This document shows positions 6,856-14,262 of a stretch of DNA of 64,000 bases, one piece after another. Under the pieces are notes generated by a model. The model saw only the letters and a list, made by a program, of their open reading frames with translations. It was not told the origin of the DNA and ran no database searches. Within the stretch, counting starts at the first letter, position 1, and every line of letters begins with the position of its first letter. The stretch is from positions 434,001 to 498,000 of the forward strand of contig CAVYUG010000004.1 in the NCBI GenBank assembly GCA_963771655.1, given 5' to 3'. A program made the position numbers and the translations under genes. Source of the DNA: JAWVFM01 sp963771655 (GTDB taxonomy: Bacteria > Actinomycetota > Thermoleophilia > Solirubrobacterales > 70-9).

Positions 6856-8490
6856 ATGGCTCACAAAGAGCTCAAGTACGACGCCGAGGCGCGCGCAGCG
6901 CTTCAGGCGGGCGTTGACGGCGTCGCCAACGCCGTCAAGGTGACGCTCGGCCCGAAGGGCCGATACGTCGTCCTCGACAAGAAGTTCGGCGCCCCCACGA
7001 TCACCAACGACGGCGTGACGATCGCCCGCGAGATCGAGCTCGAGGACGTGTTCGAGAACCAGGGCGCGCAGCTCGTTCGCGAGGTCGCCACGGCGACCAA
7101 CGACGTGGCCGGTGACGGCACGACGACGGCGACGGTGCTCGCGCAGACGATCGTCCACTCGGGCCTCAAGAACGTCGCCGCCGGCGCGAACCCGCTGGCG
7201 CTGCGGCGCGGCATCGAGAAGGCGGTCGACCAGGTCGTCGACGAGCTGCGCGACAAGCAGTCCAAGGAGGTCGGCGGCAAGGACCAGATCGCTCGCGTCG
7301 CCGCCATCTCGGCCGCCGACGAGGAGATCGGCAACATCATCGCCGACGCGATCGAGAAGGTCGGCAAGGACGGCGTGGTGAACGTCGAAGAGGGCCAGAC
7401 CTTCGGGATGGAGCTCGAGTTCACCGAGGGGATGCAGTTCGACAAGGGCTACATCTCCCCGTACATGATCACCGACCAGGATCGGATGGAGGCGACTCTC
7501 GAGGACCCCTACGTCCTCATCGCGAACCAGAAGATCGGCTCGGTCCGCGATCTCCTGCCCGTGCTCGAGCAGGTGATGCAGAGCGGCAAGCCGCTGCTGA
7601 TCGTCGCGGAGGACGTCGAGGGAGAGTCGCTCGCGACGCTGGTCGTCAACAAGCTCCGCGGCACCTTCACCGGCGTCTCCGTCAAGGCGCCCGGCTTCGG
7701 TGATCGCCGCAAGCGGATGCTCGAGGACATCGCCGTCCTCACCGGCGGCGAGGTCATCACCGAGGAGATGGGGCTGAAGCTGGAGAACACCCAGGTCAGC
7801 CAGCTCGGTCGGGCCCGTCGCGTGGTCGTCTCGAAGGACACGACCACGATCATCGACGGCGCAGGCGAGAAGAAGGACATCGAAGGACGGATCAACCAGA
7901 TCCGCCAGGAGATCGAGAACACCGACTCCGACTTCGATCGCGAGAAGCTCCAGGAGCGGCTCGCCAAGCTCGCCGGCGGTGTCGCGGTCGTCAAGGTCGG
8001 CGCCGCGACCGAGACCGAGATGAAGGAGAAGAAGCACCGCGTCGAGGACGCGCTGCAGGCGACCCGGGCGGCCCTCGAGGAGGGCATCGTGCCGGGCGGC
8101 GGCGTCGCGCTCCTGAACGCCCAGGGCGCGATCAAGCCGGACGGCTACACCGACGACGACGAGCGAACCGGCGCGGAGATCATCCGCAAGGCGCTCGAGG
8201 AGCCGATCCGCCAGATCGCCGAGAACTCCGGGTTCGAGGGCTCGGTGGTGGTCGAGAAGATCCGCGGCCTGAAGCCCGGCGAGGGCCTCGACGCCGACAC
8301 CGGCGACTACGGCGACCTGATCAAGGCCGGCGTCATCGACCCGACCATGGTCACCCGGTCGGCGCTGCAGAACGCCGCGTCGATCGCCAAGAACATCCTC
8401 ACGACGGAGGCGATCGTCGCCGAGCCGCCGGAGAAGGACGGCGGCGGAATGCCCGGTGGCGGCATGCCGGACATGGGCGGCATGATGTAG
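6856..8490 (+). CDS. groL: 60-kDa chaperonin GroEL
   Basis: A full-length GroEL of 544 residues. It shows VTLGPKGRYVVLDKKFGAPT near the N-terminus, the ATP-site GDGTTTATVLA, and the Gly/Met-rich C-terminal tail (GGMPGGGMPDMGGMM) that lines the cavity floor. An AAGGAGGA ribosome-binding site precedes the ATG. It is cotranscribed with groES under CIRCE control and followed by a strong hairpin terminator. The tail is the GGM type rather than the His-rich tail of actinobacterial GroEL1, which suggests the main housekeeping chaperonin. Confidence 0.98.
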   Translation: MAHKELKYDAEARAALQAGVDGVANAVKVTLGPKGRYVVLDKKFGAPTITNDGVTIAREIELEDVFENQGAQLVREVATATNDVAGDGTTTATVLAQTIVHSGLKNVAAGANPLALRRGIEKAVDQVVDELRDKQSKEVGGKDQIARVAAISAADEEIGNIIADAIEKVGKDGVVNVEEGQTFGMELEFTEGMQFDKGYISPYMITDQDRMEATLEDPYVLIANQKIGSVRDLLPVLEQVMQSGKPLLIVAEDVEGESLATLVVNKLRGTFTGVSVKAPGFGDRRKRMLEDIAVLTGGEVITEEMGLKLENTQVSQLGRARRVVVSKDTTTIIDGAGEKKDIEGRINQIRQEIENTDSDFDREKLQERLAKLAGGVAVVKVGAATETEMKEKKHRVEDALQATRAALEEGIVPGGGVALLNAQGAIKPDGYTDDDERTGAEIIRKALEEPIRQIAENSGFEGSVVVEKIRGLKPGEGLDADTGDYGDLIKAGVIDPTMVTRSALQNAASIAKNILTTEAIVAEPPEKDGGGMPGGGMPDMGGMM

Positions 8491-8516
8491 TTCGCCTCAA
8501 CAGGCGAGTGTTTATC

Positions 8517-8542
8517 GGAGGCCCGGCTTGCGCCGGGCCTCC
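8517..8542 (+). terminator. groESL terminator hairpin
   Basis: A perfect 11-bp GC-rich stem (GGAGGCCCGGC / GCCGGGCCTCC) with a TTGC loop lies 27 bases after the groEL stop. There is no long U-tract, as is usual for actinobacterial terminators. Confidence 0.85.
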
Positions 8543-8578
8543 GGCATTTAGGCGCCGGTTCCGGGTCGGCTCCGCGTT

Positions 8579-8623
8579 ACGCGGGCGGGTTTGCCCGAAT
8601 AGTTCGGGTCAACTCACCCGCGT
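8579..8623. terminator. Nested inverted repeat between convergent genes
   Basis: The outer arms ACGCGGG / CCCGCGT (8579-8585, 8617-8623) enclose an inner hairpin CCCGAA-TAG-TTCGGG (8594-8608). It lies just downstream of the minus-strand SDR stop at 8630 and may terminate that gene. Confidence 0.5.
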
Positions 8624-8629
8624 ACGCTC

Positions 8630-9508
8630 CTAGGCGCCCAGCACGTCCCTCATCGATCTTGGTGCCACCCCAAGCGACTGAGCATCCGCCGTCCCTCGCG
8701 CGCTCACCATCGGCACCTCGAGAAGCTCGGCCTCCTCCCAGGTGGCGAAGACGGCGTCGCCGAAGACGCGCCTCATGCCCCGCAGGGTCAATCGGACGAG
8801 GTTGAGCGGCACGTGCAGCAGGCGGCGAGGCCGGCCGCTGGCGGCCGCGATCACCTGCGCGATCTGGTTGTAGGTGAGGGTCTCGGGCCCGGCGACCTCC
8901 AGGCGCCCCGTGGTCCCGCGCTCGAGGGCGCCCATCACGGCCGCCGCCACGTCCCCCGCCCAGATCGGCTCGAAGGCCGCCCTGCCGGCCCCGGATATCG
9001 GCAGGAGCGGCAGTAGCGACAGCCGCCTCATCGTCGTCACCCAGGGGTCGTCTCGGTCGTAGACGATCGATGGGGCGAAGACGGTGGTCGCGAGGGGCGA
9101 AGCCTCCACGGCCTCTTCCGCGAGCGCCTTGGCGCGGAAGAACCGCGTGCGCTGAAACGGCGTGGCGCCGATCGCCGAGAAGAAGATGAAGCGCTCGACC
9201 CCCGCCTGCTCGGCGGCCCGCAGGAGCCGCGCCGTGGCGAGGCCCGTCACCTCCTCGACCGGCGCGCCGGGCTGGTCCCTGATCGCGGCCGCAAGGTGGA
9301 TCACGGTGTCGACGCCGCGCAGGGCCTGACGGCGCAGCCGCGTATCGCCGAGCCTGGCCAGGTCGCCCAGCGCGAGCTGGACCTCGACGCGATGGCGGCC
9401 GAGTCGCCGCGGGTCGCGGACGAGGGCGCGCACCGGCTCGCCGGATTCGAGCAGTCGCGGCAGAAGGGCCCCGCCCACCGTTCCCGTGGCTCCGGTCAGG
9501 AGGATCAC
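8630..9508 (-). CDS. NAD(P)-binding short-chain dehydrogenase (NmrA/NDUFA9-like atypical SDR)
   Basis: A 292-residue Rossmann protein starting directly with the dinucleotide-binding motif ILLTGATGTVGGALLPRLL (GxxGxxG of atypical/extended SDRs). It continues with VIHLAAAIRD and a FIFFSAIGA strand, where the catalytic Ser/Tyr-x3-Lys of classical SDRs is not clear. This fits the NmrA-like or complex I NDUFA9-like subgroup, which often act as redox sensors or assembly factors. The substrate is unknown. The GTG start is supported by a TAGAGT box 7 bases upstream. It is divergent from ferredoxin. Confidence 0.82.
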   Translation of the reverse strand: MILLTGATGTVGGALLPRLLESGEPVRALVRDPRRLGRHRVEVQLALGDLARLGDTRLRRQALRGVDTVIHLAAAIRDQPGAPVEEVTGLATARLLRAAEQAGVERFIFFSAIGATPFQRTRFFRAKALAEEAVEASPLATTVFAPSIVYDRDDPWVTTMRRLSLLPLLPISGAGRAAFEPIWAGDVAAAVMGALERGTTGRLEVAGPETLTYNQIAQVIAAASGRPRRLLHVPLNLVRLTLRGMRRVFGDAVFATWEEAELLEVPMVSARGTADAQSLGVAPRSMRDVLGA

Positions 9509-9515
9509 GCCGCGG

Positions 9516-9521
9516 ACTCTA
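9516..9521 (-). promoter_or_regulatory. Candidate leaderless -10 box of the SDR gene
   Basis: TAGAGT on the minus strand ends 7 bases before the GTG start at 9508. There is no ribosome-binding site between them. Confidence 0.45.
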
Positions 9522-9619
9522 GCCCGGCTCAGTCTTGCCTAGAATGTCCGCTCCGCACGGGCCATGTGGCTCGGGGCGGGCACCAAGAGAGCGATCGAGA
9601 AGCAAGAAAGGGATCCAGG

Positions 9620-9883
9620 GTGGCTTACGTCATCGCCGAGCCGTGTATCGGCCAGAAGGACAACTCGTGCGTCGAGGTGTGCCCGGTGGACTGCATCCAT
9701 CCAACGCCCGACGAGGCCGATTACGAGGGCGTCGAGCAGCTCTACATCGACCCCGACGAGTGCATCGACTGCGACGCCTGCGTCGAGGCGTGCCCGGTCG
9801 ACGCCTGCTTCGCCGAGGACCAGCTCCCCGAGGAGTGGTCCAAGTACACGGAGATCAACGCTCAGTACTACTCGAACGCGTAG
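9620..9883 (+). CDS. fdxA: Seven-iron ferredoxin (3Fe-4S/4Fe-4S)
   Basis: An 87-residue FdxA-type ferredoxin. Cysteines at 9, 17, 21 and 25 (EPCIGQKDNSCVEVCPVDC) and at 48, 51, 54 and 58 (ECIDCDACVEACPVDAC) give the C-x7-C-x3-C...C-x2-C-x2-C-x3-C pattern of a [3Fe-4S] plus a [4Fe-4S] cluster. It is a small cytoplasmic electron carrier; partners in actinobacteria include P450s and oxidoreductases. The GTG start follows a GAAAGGGA ribosome-binding site and gives the conserved xAYVIAEPC N-terminus. A TAGAAT at 9540-9545 could be its -10 box, leaving a leader of about 70 bases. Confidence 0.95.
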   Translation: MAYVIAEPCIGQKDNSCVEVCPVDCIHPTPDEADYEGVEQLYIDPDECIDCDACVEACPVDACFAEDQLPEEWSKYTEINAQYYSNA

Positions 9884-9903
9884 CCGCGGCCGCCGCGGCG
9901 CGG

Positions 9904-9909
9904 TAGGGT
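9904..9909 (+). promoter_or_regulatory. Candidate leaderless -10 box of the SRPBCC gene
   Basis: TAGGGT ends 6 bases before the ATG at 9916, with no Shine-Dalgarno sequence in between. Confidence 0.45.
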
Positions 9910-9915
9910 CGGGGC

Positions 9916-10371
9916 ATGTCCGCCGTCGTCGAGGATGCGCAGCTCGACGCGCCGGTCGCGGCCGTCTGGGAGCTCGTGGGCGACCCGCGGCGCTACCCGG
10001 AGTGGTTCCCCCGGGTGCTCGAGATCGAGGGTGAGCGCTACGAGGAGGGCGGCCGCTTCGTGATGGTCACCCATCACCCGGTCATCGGGCACGACGAGCC
10101 GCGAATGCTGATCGACGAGCTCGACGACCTTCGCGAGATCCGCATGCATTGCACGGTCAGCGGCATGTTCGTCCACTGGCAGCTCACCGATGCTCAGGGC
10201 GGCACCTTCGTCCACGCCGAGTTCGGCATGGACCCTGTGCGCCGCCGCGACAGGGTGATGGACGCGGCCGGAGGCCGACGGTTCTTCCGCAACTGGCTCG
10301 ACGAGGCGATCGGTGGGCTGCGAGAGGCCGCGGAGCGCGCTAACCCGCCATCGGGAGCTCGGTCCCGCTGA
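9916..10371 (+). CDS. SRPBCC (START/polyketide cyclase-like) family protein
   Basis: A 151-residue protein of the SRPBCC helix-grip fold. It opens with the family signature (AQLDAPVAAVWELVGDPRRY, then PEWFPRV) followed by an antiparallel sheet and a long C-terminal helix (FRNWLDEAIGGLREAAERAN). Such proteins bind hydrophobic ligands or act as cyclases or lipid carriers; nothing here shows the ligand. It overlaps the convergent Mrp gene by 32 bases at the 3' ends. A TAGGGT box 6 bases before the ATG suggests leaderless expression. Confidence 0.8.
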   Translation: MSAVVEDAQLDAPVAAVWELVGDPRRYPEWFPRVLEIEGERYEEGGRFVMVTHHPVIGHDEPRMLIDELDDLREIRMHCTVSGMFVHWQLTDAQGGTFVHAEFGMDPVRRRDRVMDAAGGRRFFRNWLDEAIGGLREAAERANPPSGARSR

Positions 10372-11488
10372 CCGCCGGCGCCGGCGCCGCGGCCGGCACC
10401 GCCTGCATGACCGGAAGCTCCTGAGGCGTCGCGGCGACGATGCCGCGTGCCGCGGCGCGGATCGCCTGCGCGGCGGGCGCGTCGGGCTCGGCGAGCACGA
10501 GGGGCGTCCCGGCGTCGGCGTGCGCGCGGAGGTCCTCCGACAGCGGCACCTTGCCCAGGAGCGGCACGTCGAGATCGTCGGCGAGCAGCTGGCCGCCACC
10601 CTCGCCGAAGATCGTGAAGCGCTGACCGTCGGGGGTGGTGAAGCCGGACATGTTCTCGATCACGCCGAGGACCTCGAGGTCGACCTTCGCGGCCATCTCG
10701 GCCGCGCGAGCGGCGACCGCCTGAGCAGCGAGCTGAGGCGTCGTTACGATCGCGACCTTCGCCTGCGGGAGCAGCTGTGCGAGCGTCATCGAGACGTCGC
10801 CGGTCCCCGGCGGCAGGTCGAGCAGGAGGTACTCGAGCTCCCCCCACGCGACGTCCTCGAGGAACTGCTGGATCGCCTTGTGAAGCATGGGACCCCGCCA
10901 GACCACGGCGGCATCCGGCTCGACGAAGAAGCCGATCGACATCACCTTCACGCCGGCCGGGCCGTCGAGGGGGATGATCTTCCGCTCGCCGTTGACGTCC
11001 GGCCGCCCCTCCGTGCCGAGCATCCTCGGGATCGAGTAGCCGTAGACGTCGGCATCGAGGGCCCCGGCCGAGTGACCCTCGGCCGCGAGCGCCGCCGCGA
11101 GGTTGGCAGTCATCGTCGACTTTCCGACGCCGCCCTTGCCGGACGCGACGCAGATGACGTTCTTGACCTGGGCGAGCGCGCCCTCGGGCAGGCCGTTGCG
11201 CCCGAGCGATCGCTGAAGGGCACCCTTCTCGTCGTCCGAGAGCACGTCGAAGCCGACGCCAACCCGCGAGACGCCGTCGAGGGAGCTGACCGTCTCGACC
11301 ACGGCCCGCTCGAAGTGGGCGCGGATGGGGCAGCCGGGGGTCGTCAGCGAGACGACGACGTCGACGCCGCCTTCGTCGCCGATAGCGATCGAGCGGACCA
11401 TGCCGAGGTCGACGATCGAGCGCCGCAACTCGGGGTCGATGACGGCGCGGAGGGCGTCGGTTACCTGCTCATTGGTGGTCGGGCTCAC
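10340..11488 (-). CDS. Mrp/NBP35-family ATP-binding protein (Fe-S carrier type)
   Basis: A 382-residue protein. Residues 1-95 are a MIP18/DUF59-like domain with Cys in TTPGCPIRAHFE. The deviant Walker A ICVASGKGGVGKSTMTANLA and PPGTGDVSMTLAQ place the rest in the Mrp/ApbC P-loop family, which carries Fe-S clusters to apoproteins. Oddity: the CxxC of many Mrp proteins is replaced by ENMSGFTTPDGQRF, so cluster binding at that site is doubtful. A Pro/Ala-rich tail follows. The start is the GTG giving VSPTTNEQ; more upstream codons would run through the terminator region. Confidence 0.9.
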   Translation of the reverse strand: MSPTTNEQVTDALRAVIDPELRRSIVDLGMVRSIAIGDEGGVDVVVSLTTPGCPIRAHFERAVVETVSSLDGVSRVGVGFDVLSDDEKGALQRSLGRNGLPEGALAQVKNVICVASGKGGVGKSTMTANLAAALAAEGHSAGALDADVYGYSIPRMLGTEGRPDVNGERKIIPLDGPAGVKVMSIGFFVEPDAAVVWRGPMLHKAIQQFLEDVAWGELEYLLLDLPPGTGDVSMTLAQLLPQAKVAIVTTPQLAAQAVAARAAEMAAKVDLEVLGVIENMSGFTTPDGQRFTIFGEGGGQLLADDLDVPLLGKVPLSEDLRAHADAGTPLVLAEPDAPAAQAIRAAARGIVAATPQELPVMQAVPAAAPAPAVSGTELPMAG

Positions 11489-11511
11489 ACGTTCATGTTG
11501 ACAGAGACCCG

Positions 11512-11546
11512 AAAAAGATCGACCCGCCTCGAAGGGCGGGTCGATC
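11512..11546 (-). terminator. Rho-independent terminator (minus strand)
   Basis: A perfect 12-bp stem (GATCGACCCGCC / GGCGGGTCGATC) with a 6-base loop is followed, reading the minus strand, by TTTTT. It lies 118 bases downstream of the basic coiled-coil gene and upstream of mrp. Confidence 0.85.
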
Positions 11547-11663
11547 GGGGAGGAGAGGTTGCTGTTTCTGCCCGCGTGGCGGACAGATCCCACCGGGGCG
11601 CCGGCAACCTCGCGCGGCGCGTCCCGGGCTAAGCCTTGGCCCGCCGAAAGCAGGCCGAGTGTC
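11547..11663 (-). other. Structured 3' region, candidate sRNA
   Basis: This is the 117-base stretch between the coiled-coil gene stop and its terminator. Read on the minus strand it can fold into a GGCCTGC/GCGGGCC hairpin (near 11634-11652) and an 8-bp closing stem GAGGTTGC/GCAACCTC that encloses a CTGTCCGC/GCGGGCAG hairpin. With the terminator this gives an RNA-like series of stems. I match it to no known RNA family. Confidence 0.35.
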
Positions 11664-12122
11664 CTAGACCAGCGTCGAGACGCGGTCCTGGACGCTGGTC
11701 TGGGCCTTGCGAACGCGCTTTTCGACCTCGGTGCGGTTGCGCTTCAGCGTGCGCTCAACCTGGCGCCGGCGCTGGGTCAGGTCGCGGCGGAACCGGTTGC
11801 GGGTCGTCTTGGCGCGCTGCGTCGCCTTGCGGCGGGCGCTGGTGCCCCGACGCTCGAGCTTGTTGAACTCGCGCGTGACCTGGCTGCGGATGCTCTTGAG
11901 CTCGCGCTCGGCGCTGGTCCGCGAGGTCCAGGGCTCGACGGCGTCGTTGACGCGATCGGCGACGGTCAGAACGGCCCCGACGGGAACGTCGACCGTGCGC
12001 TCGGCCGTCTGGCGAACGTAGGTGGCGGTGTTGTCGGACGCGACGCCGGCGGATCCGGCGCTCGTCGTCTTTGCGGTGCTCTGACCGCTCGTCTTCGTGG
12101 TCTTGGTGCCGTTGGTTGGCAT
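11664..12122 (-). CDS. Basic coiled-coil protein (HBHA/histone-like)
   Basis: A 152-residue protein without a recognised catalytic domain. The first 35 residues are Thr/Ser/Lys-rich and low in complexity. The rest is a highly charged helix in which Arg/Lys recur along a heptad-like pattern (RRKATQRAKTTRNRFRRDLT, QRRRQVERTLKRNRTEVEKR). Basic, coiled proteins of this kind include heparin-binding haemagglutinins and actinobacterial nucleoid or cell-surface proteins; either is possible. There is no signal peptide. The ATG is preceded by AGGGGG. The gene is monocistronic, ending in a T-tailed terminator. Confidence 0.65.
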   Translation of the reverse strand: MPTNGTKTTKTSGQSTAKTTSAGSAGVASDNTATYVRQTAERTVDVPVGAVLTVADRVNDAVEPWTSRTSAERELKSIRSQVTREFNKLERRGTSARRKATQRAKTTRNRFRRDLTQRRRQVERTLKRNRTEVEKRVRKAQTSVQDRVSTLV

Positions 12123-12165
12123 GTGCTCGGAACCCCCTATTGGGTTGGCTTCTTTAGAACTAATG

Positions 12166-12181
12166 TCCTTACCTCTAAGGA
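12166..12181. promoter_or_regulatory. AT-rich upstream inverted repeat
   Basis: TCCTTA-CCTC-TAAGGA is a perfect 6-bp inverted repeat in an unusually AT-rich patch 44 bases upstream of the coiled-coil gene start. It is a candidate operator or promoter; the regulator is unknown. Confidence 0.35.
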
Positions 12182-12243
12182 ATGTCCGGGCATGGTACCC
12201 GAACGTCTGTTTGTAACCCGGGGCCGGCCTCCGGTTACGCCGA

Positions 12244-12259
12244 ACGCCCCTACGGGCGT
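12244..12259 (-). terminator. Short hairpin after the DUF2342 gene
   Basis: ACGCCC-CTAC-GGGCGT lies 4 bases past the minus-strand stop at 12264. It has no T-tract, so it is at best a weak terminator. Confidence 0.35.
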
Positions 12260-12263
12260 GGGC

Positions 12264-13346
12264 TCAGGCGAGGGCCGCCGCGGTGCGCTCGAGCCATCGC
12301 GACGGCGCCGACAGCTCAGTGGCGCTGGGGAGGGCCTCGGGTGAGGCCCAGACGCGGTTGAGCAGCTCCATCCCGCCCTCGGCGACCACGCCGTCGCAGA
12401 ACTCCTTGCCGACGCGGTACTGGCGGAGCTTGAGCTCGAGGCCGAGCAGGCGCACGACGACCTCGCCGAGCCCACCGCGAGACCGGCGCCGCTCCTCGAG
12501 TAGCTCGCGAAGGCGAGCGCGGTCCTGGACGCGCGCGGGGTCCGCCGCGTCCATGACGTGCTCCGCGTAGCCCTCGACCGTGGTCATCGCCGCCTGGAGG
12601 CGCTCGAGCCGGGCCCTCTGGGACGGCCCTGCGAGCGCGGTCGCGAGCTCGCCTCGGAGCAGGCCGCGCAGCGTCCGCCGCGGATCGGTGGTGAGCAGCT
12701 TGCGCGCGAGCGCGGCGATCTCCGCTCCGCCGAGTCCCTCCGCGGCCGCGTCGAGCAGCCCCCGGAGCTCGCCGCGAAGGTGGTCGCGGAGCCAGGGCGT
12801 CGCGGTGAACTGGACCGCGTGGGTGACCTCGTGGGTCGCGATCCAGCTGACGAAGGCTCCGGCGTCGCCCCCCAGCTCGGCATGCGCTCCCGCCAGGTTC
12901 GGCCCCACCAAGTAGAGCCGCGGAGAACGCTCGGTCGGGCCGAGGGCGACGTCGAACTGGCCGAGCACGCGGCGCGCCCCGAGGCCCACGGCGGCGCCCG
13001 CCTCGGCCCCCGCGGCCGCACCGGCCACACGCCGAGCGGCAGCGCCGAGCGGGCCGGGAACGTCGATGCCCGAGGCCAGGCGCTCCTCGATCGGGGCCGA
13101 CAGCTCGCGCATCGTGCGCAGCGCGCTGCGCGCCCACTCGGCGCGCCCGATGCCCTCGCCCCGCGGGACGCCCGTCCCGTCGAGGCCCGTATAGGCGCGA
13201 ACCTGCTCCGTCGCGTCCTCGCAGGCCTCACCCAGGCGGTCCGGGGCGAACGGGCTCGCGGCCGCACCCTCGAGGCCGGCCTCTCCGGCGACGCCGAGCG
13301 CGATCCGCTCGGCGAGCCCCCACTCGACGACGCCGCGCCGGCTCAT
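12264..13346 (-). CDS. Zinc-dependent metalloprotease-like protein (DUF2342)
   Basis: A 360-residue protein of the actinobacterial DUF2342 family, sometimes named a coenzyme F420 biosynthesis-associated zincin. The zincin motif HEVTH appears in SWIATHEVTHAVQFTATPWL, with helical surroundings and the usual long helical C-terminal half. Length is normal. Physiological substrate and the F420 link are unproven. Its ATG overlaps the stop of the upstream inositol-phosphatase-like gene (ATGA), so the two are translated together. Confidence 0.82.
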   Translation of the reverse strand: MSRRGVVEWGLAERIALGVAGEAGLEGAAASPFAPDRLGEACEDATEQVRAYTGLDGTGVPRGEGIGRAEWARSALRTMRELSAPIEERLASGIDVPGPLGAAARRVAGAAAGAEAGAAVGLGARRVLGQFDVALGPTERSPRLYLVGPNLAGAHAELGGDAGAFVSWIATHEVTHAVQFTATPWLRDHLRGELRGLLDAAAEGLGGAEIAALARKLLTTDPRRTLRGLLRGELATALAGPSQRARLERLQAAMTTVEGYAEHVMDAADPARVQDRARLRELLEERRRSRGGLGEVVVRLLGLELKLRQYRVGKEFCDGVVAEGGMELLNRVWASPEALPSATELSAPSRWLERTAAALA

Positions 13347-14215
13347 GTCGAGGCGGCGTCGACGGCTTCCTGCGCGCCCCGGAGCGTCTCGAGGCCGTCG
13401 GGCTCCAGCGCGGCGAGGACGTGGTAGCGCGCGTCGAGCCCCAGGTCGGCCTCGGCGAGGCCCGCGGGCGGAAGGTCGACGACGGCGCCGGCCTCGGTGG
13501 CGATGAGCTGGGCGGCCGCGACGTCGACGGACCGGCAGGGGCGCGTGGTGAGCATGCCGTCGAACCGCCCGGCCGCCACCCAGCAGACGGTTATCGCGAT
13601 CGACCCGACGGACCGGAGGCGGAACGCGGCCCCTGAAAGCTCCCGCGCGACCGTGAGCACCCGCTCGGGCTTCGCCGCCTCGACCCCGATCACCTCGAGC
13701 CCGTAGCCCGGCCCGCGCGCCTCGATCGGGCGCTCGCCGAGTCGGGCCCCCGAGCCGCGGTGTGCCGTGAACTCCTCCTCGGTGCCGAAGTCGTGCACGA
13801 ACGCCAGCTCGACGTCGGCCATCGTCGGGCCGGTGGCGAGAGCGATGCTCAGGCAGAAGGCCGGGATGGTCCGCCGCGCGTTCAGGGACCCGTCGATCGG
13901 GTCGATCACGACGACCACGCCGCTGTCGGCGCCGAAGACCACCTCGCCCCGCTCCTCCGAGACGGCGCGGAAGTCGAGGCCGAGCGAGTGAAGGCTCTCC
14001 AGCTCGGCGAACACGATGTCCTCGGAGCGCCGATCGAGCTCGAGCGTCCGATCGCCGCCCTCGCCCACGCCCTCGTACACGGTGCGCTCAGCTATCCCCG
14101 GAGCAGCCGCGAGCTCCTCCCGCATCCCGTCGGCCATTCGCCGGCACGCCTCGAGCCAGCGCTCGCCGAGCTCACCCGCGAGAGCATCGGTGATCTGCGC
14201 CGGGTCGGTGGCCAT
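13343..14215 (-). CDS. Inositol monophosphatase family protein
   Basis: A 290-residue Mg-dependent phosphatase-like protein. The metal site DPIDGSLNARRTIPAFCLS and an upstream acidic patch (FRAVSEERGE) fit the family. The second motif, usually WDxAAG, is replaced by CRSVDVAAAQ, which keeps the Asp but not the Trp. It may act on inositol-1-phosphate, fructose-1,6-bisphosphate or another sugar phosphate. The ATG start giving MATDPAQ is supported by a TAGCCT box 7 bases upstream. Its stop overlaps the DUF2342 start. Confidence 0.85.
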   Translation of the reverse strand: MATDPAQITDALAGELGERWLEACRRMADGMREELAAAPGIAERTVYEGVGEGGDRTLELDRRSEDIVFAELESLHSLGLDFRAVSEERGEVVFGADSGVVVVIDPIDGSLNARRTIPAFCLSIALATGPTMADVELAFVHDFGTEEEFTAHRGSGARLGERPIEARGPGYGLEVIGVEAAKPERVLTVARELSGAAFRLRSVGSIAITVCWVAAGRFDGMLTTRPCRSVDVAAAQLIATEAGAVVDLPPAGLAEADLGLDARYHVLAALEPDGLETLRGAQEAVDAAST

Positions 14216-14222
14216 CGCCCCC

Positions 14223-14228
14223 AGGCTA
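14223..14228 (-). promoter_or_regulatory. Candidate leaderless -10 box of the IMPase-like gene
   Basis: TAGCCT on the minus strand ends 7 bases before the ATG at 14215. Confidence 0.45.
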
Positions 14229-14248
14229 GATGAGACTGGGGGCGGCGC

Positions 14249-14254
14249 TAGGTT
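14249..14254 (+). promoter_or_regulatory. Candidate leaderless -10 box of the helicase-nuclease gene
   Basis: TAGGTT ends 8 bases before the GTG at 14263 and favours that start over the ATG at 14230. Confidence 0.4.
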
Positions 14255-14262
14255 GTGGCGGC

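Noticed and set aside
6760..8037. 425-codon minus-strand frame opposite groEL
   Set aside because: Leu/Asp/Val-rich antisense translation of a highly conserved gene; no family resemblance and no independent start signals.
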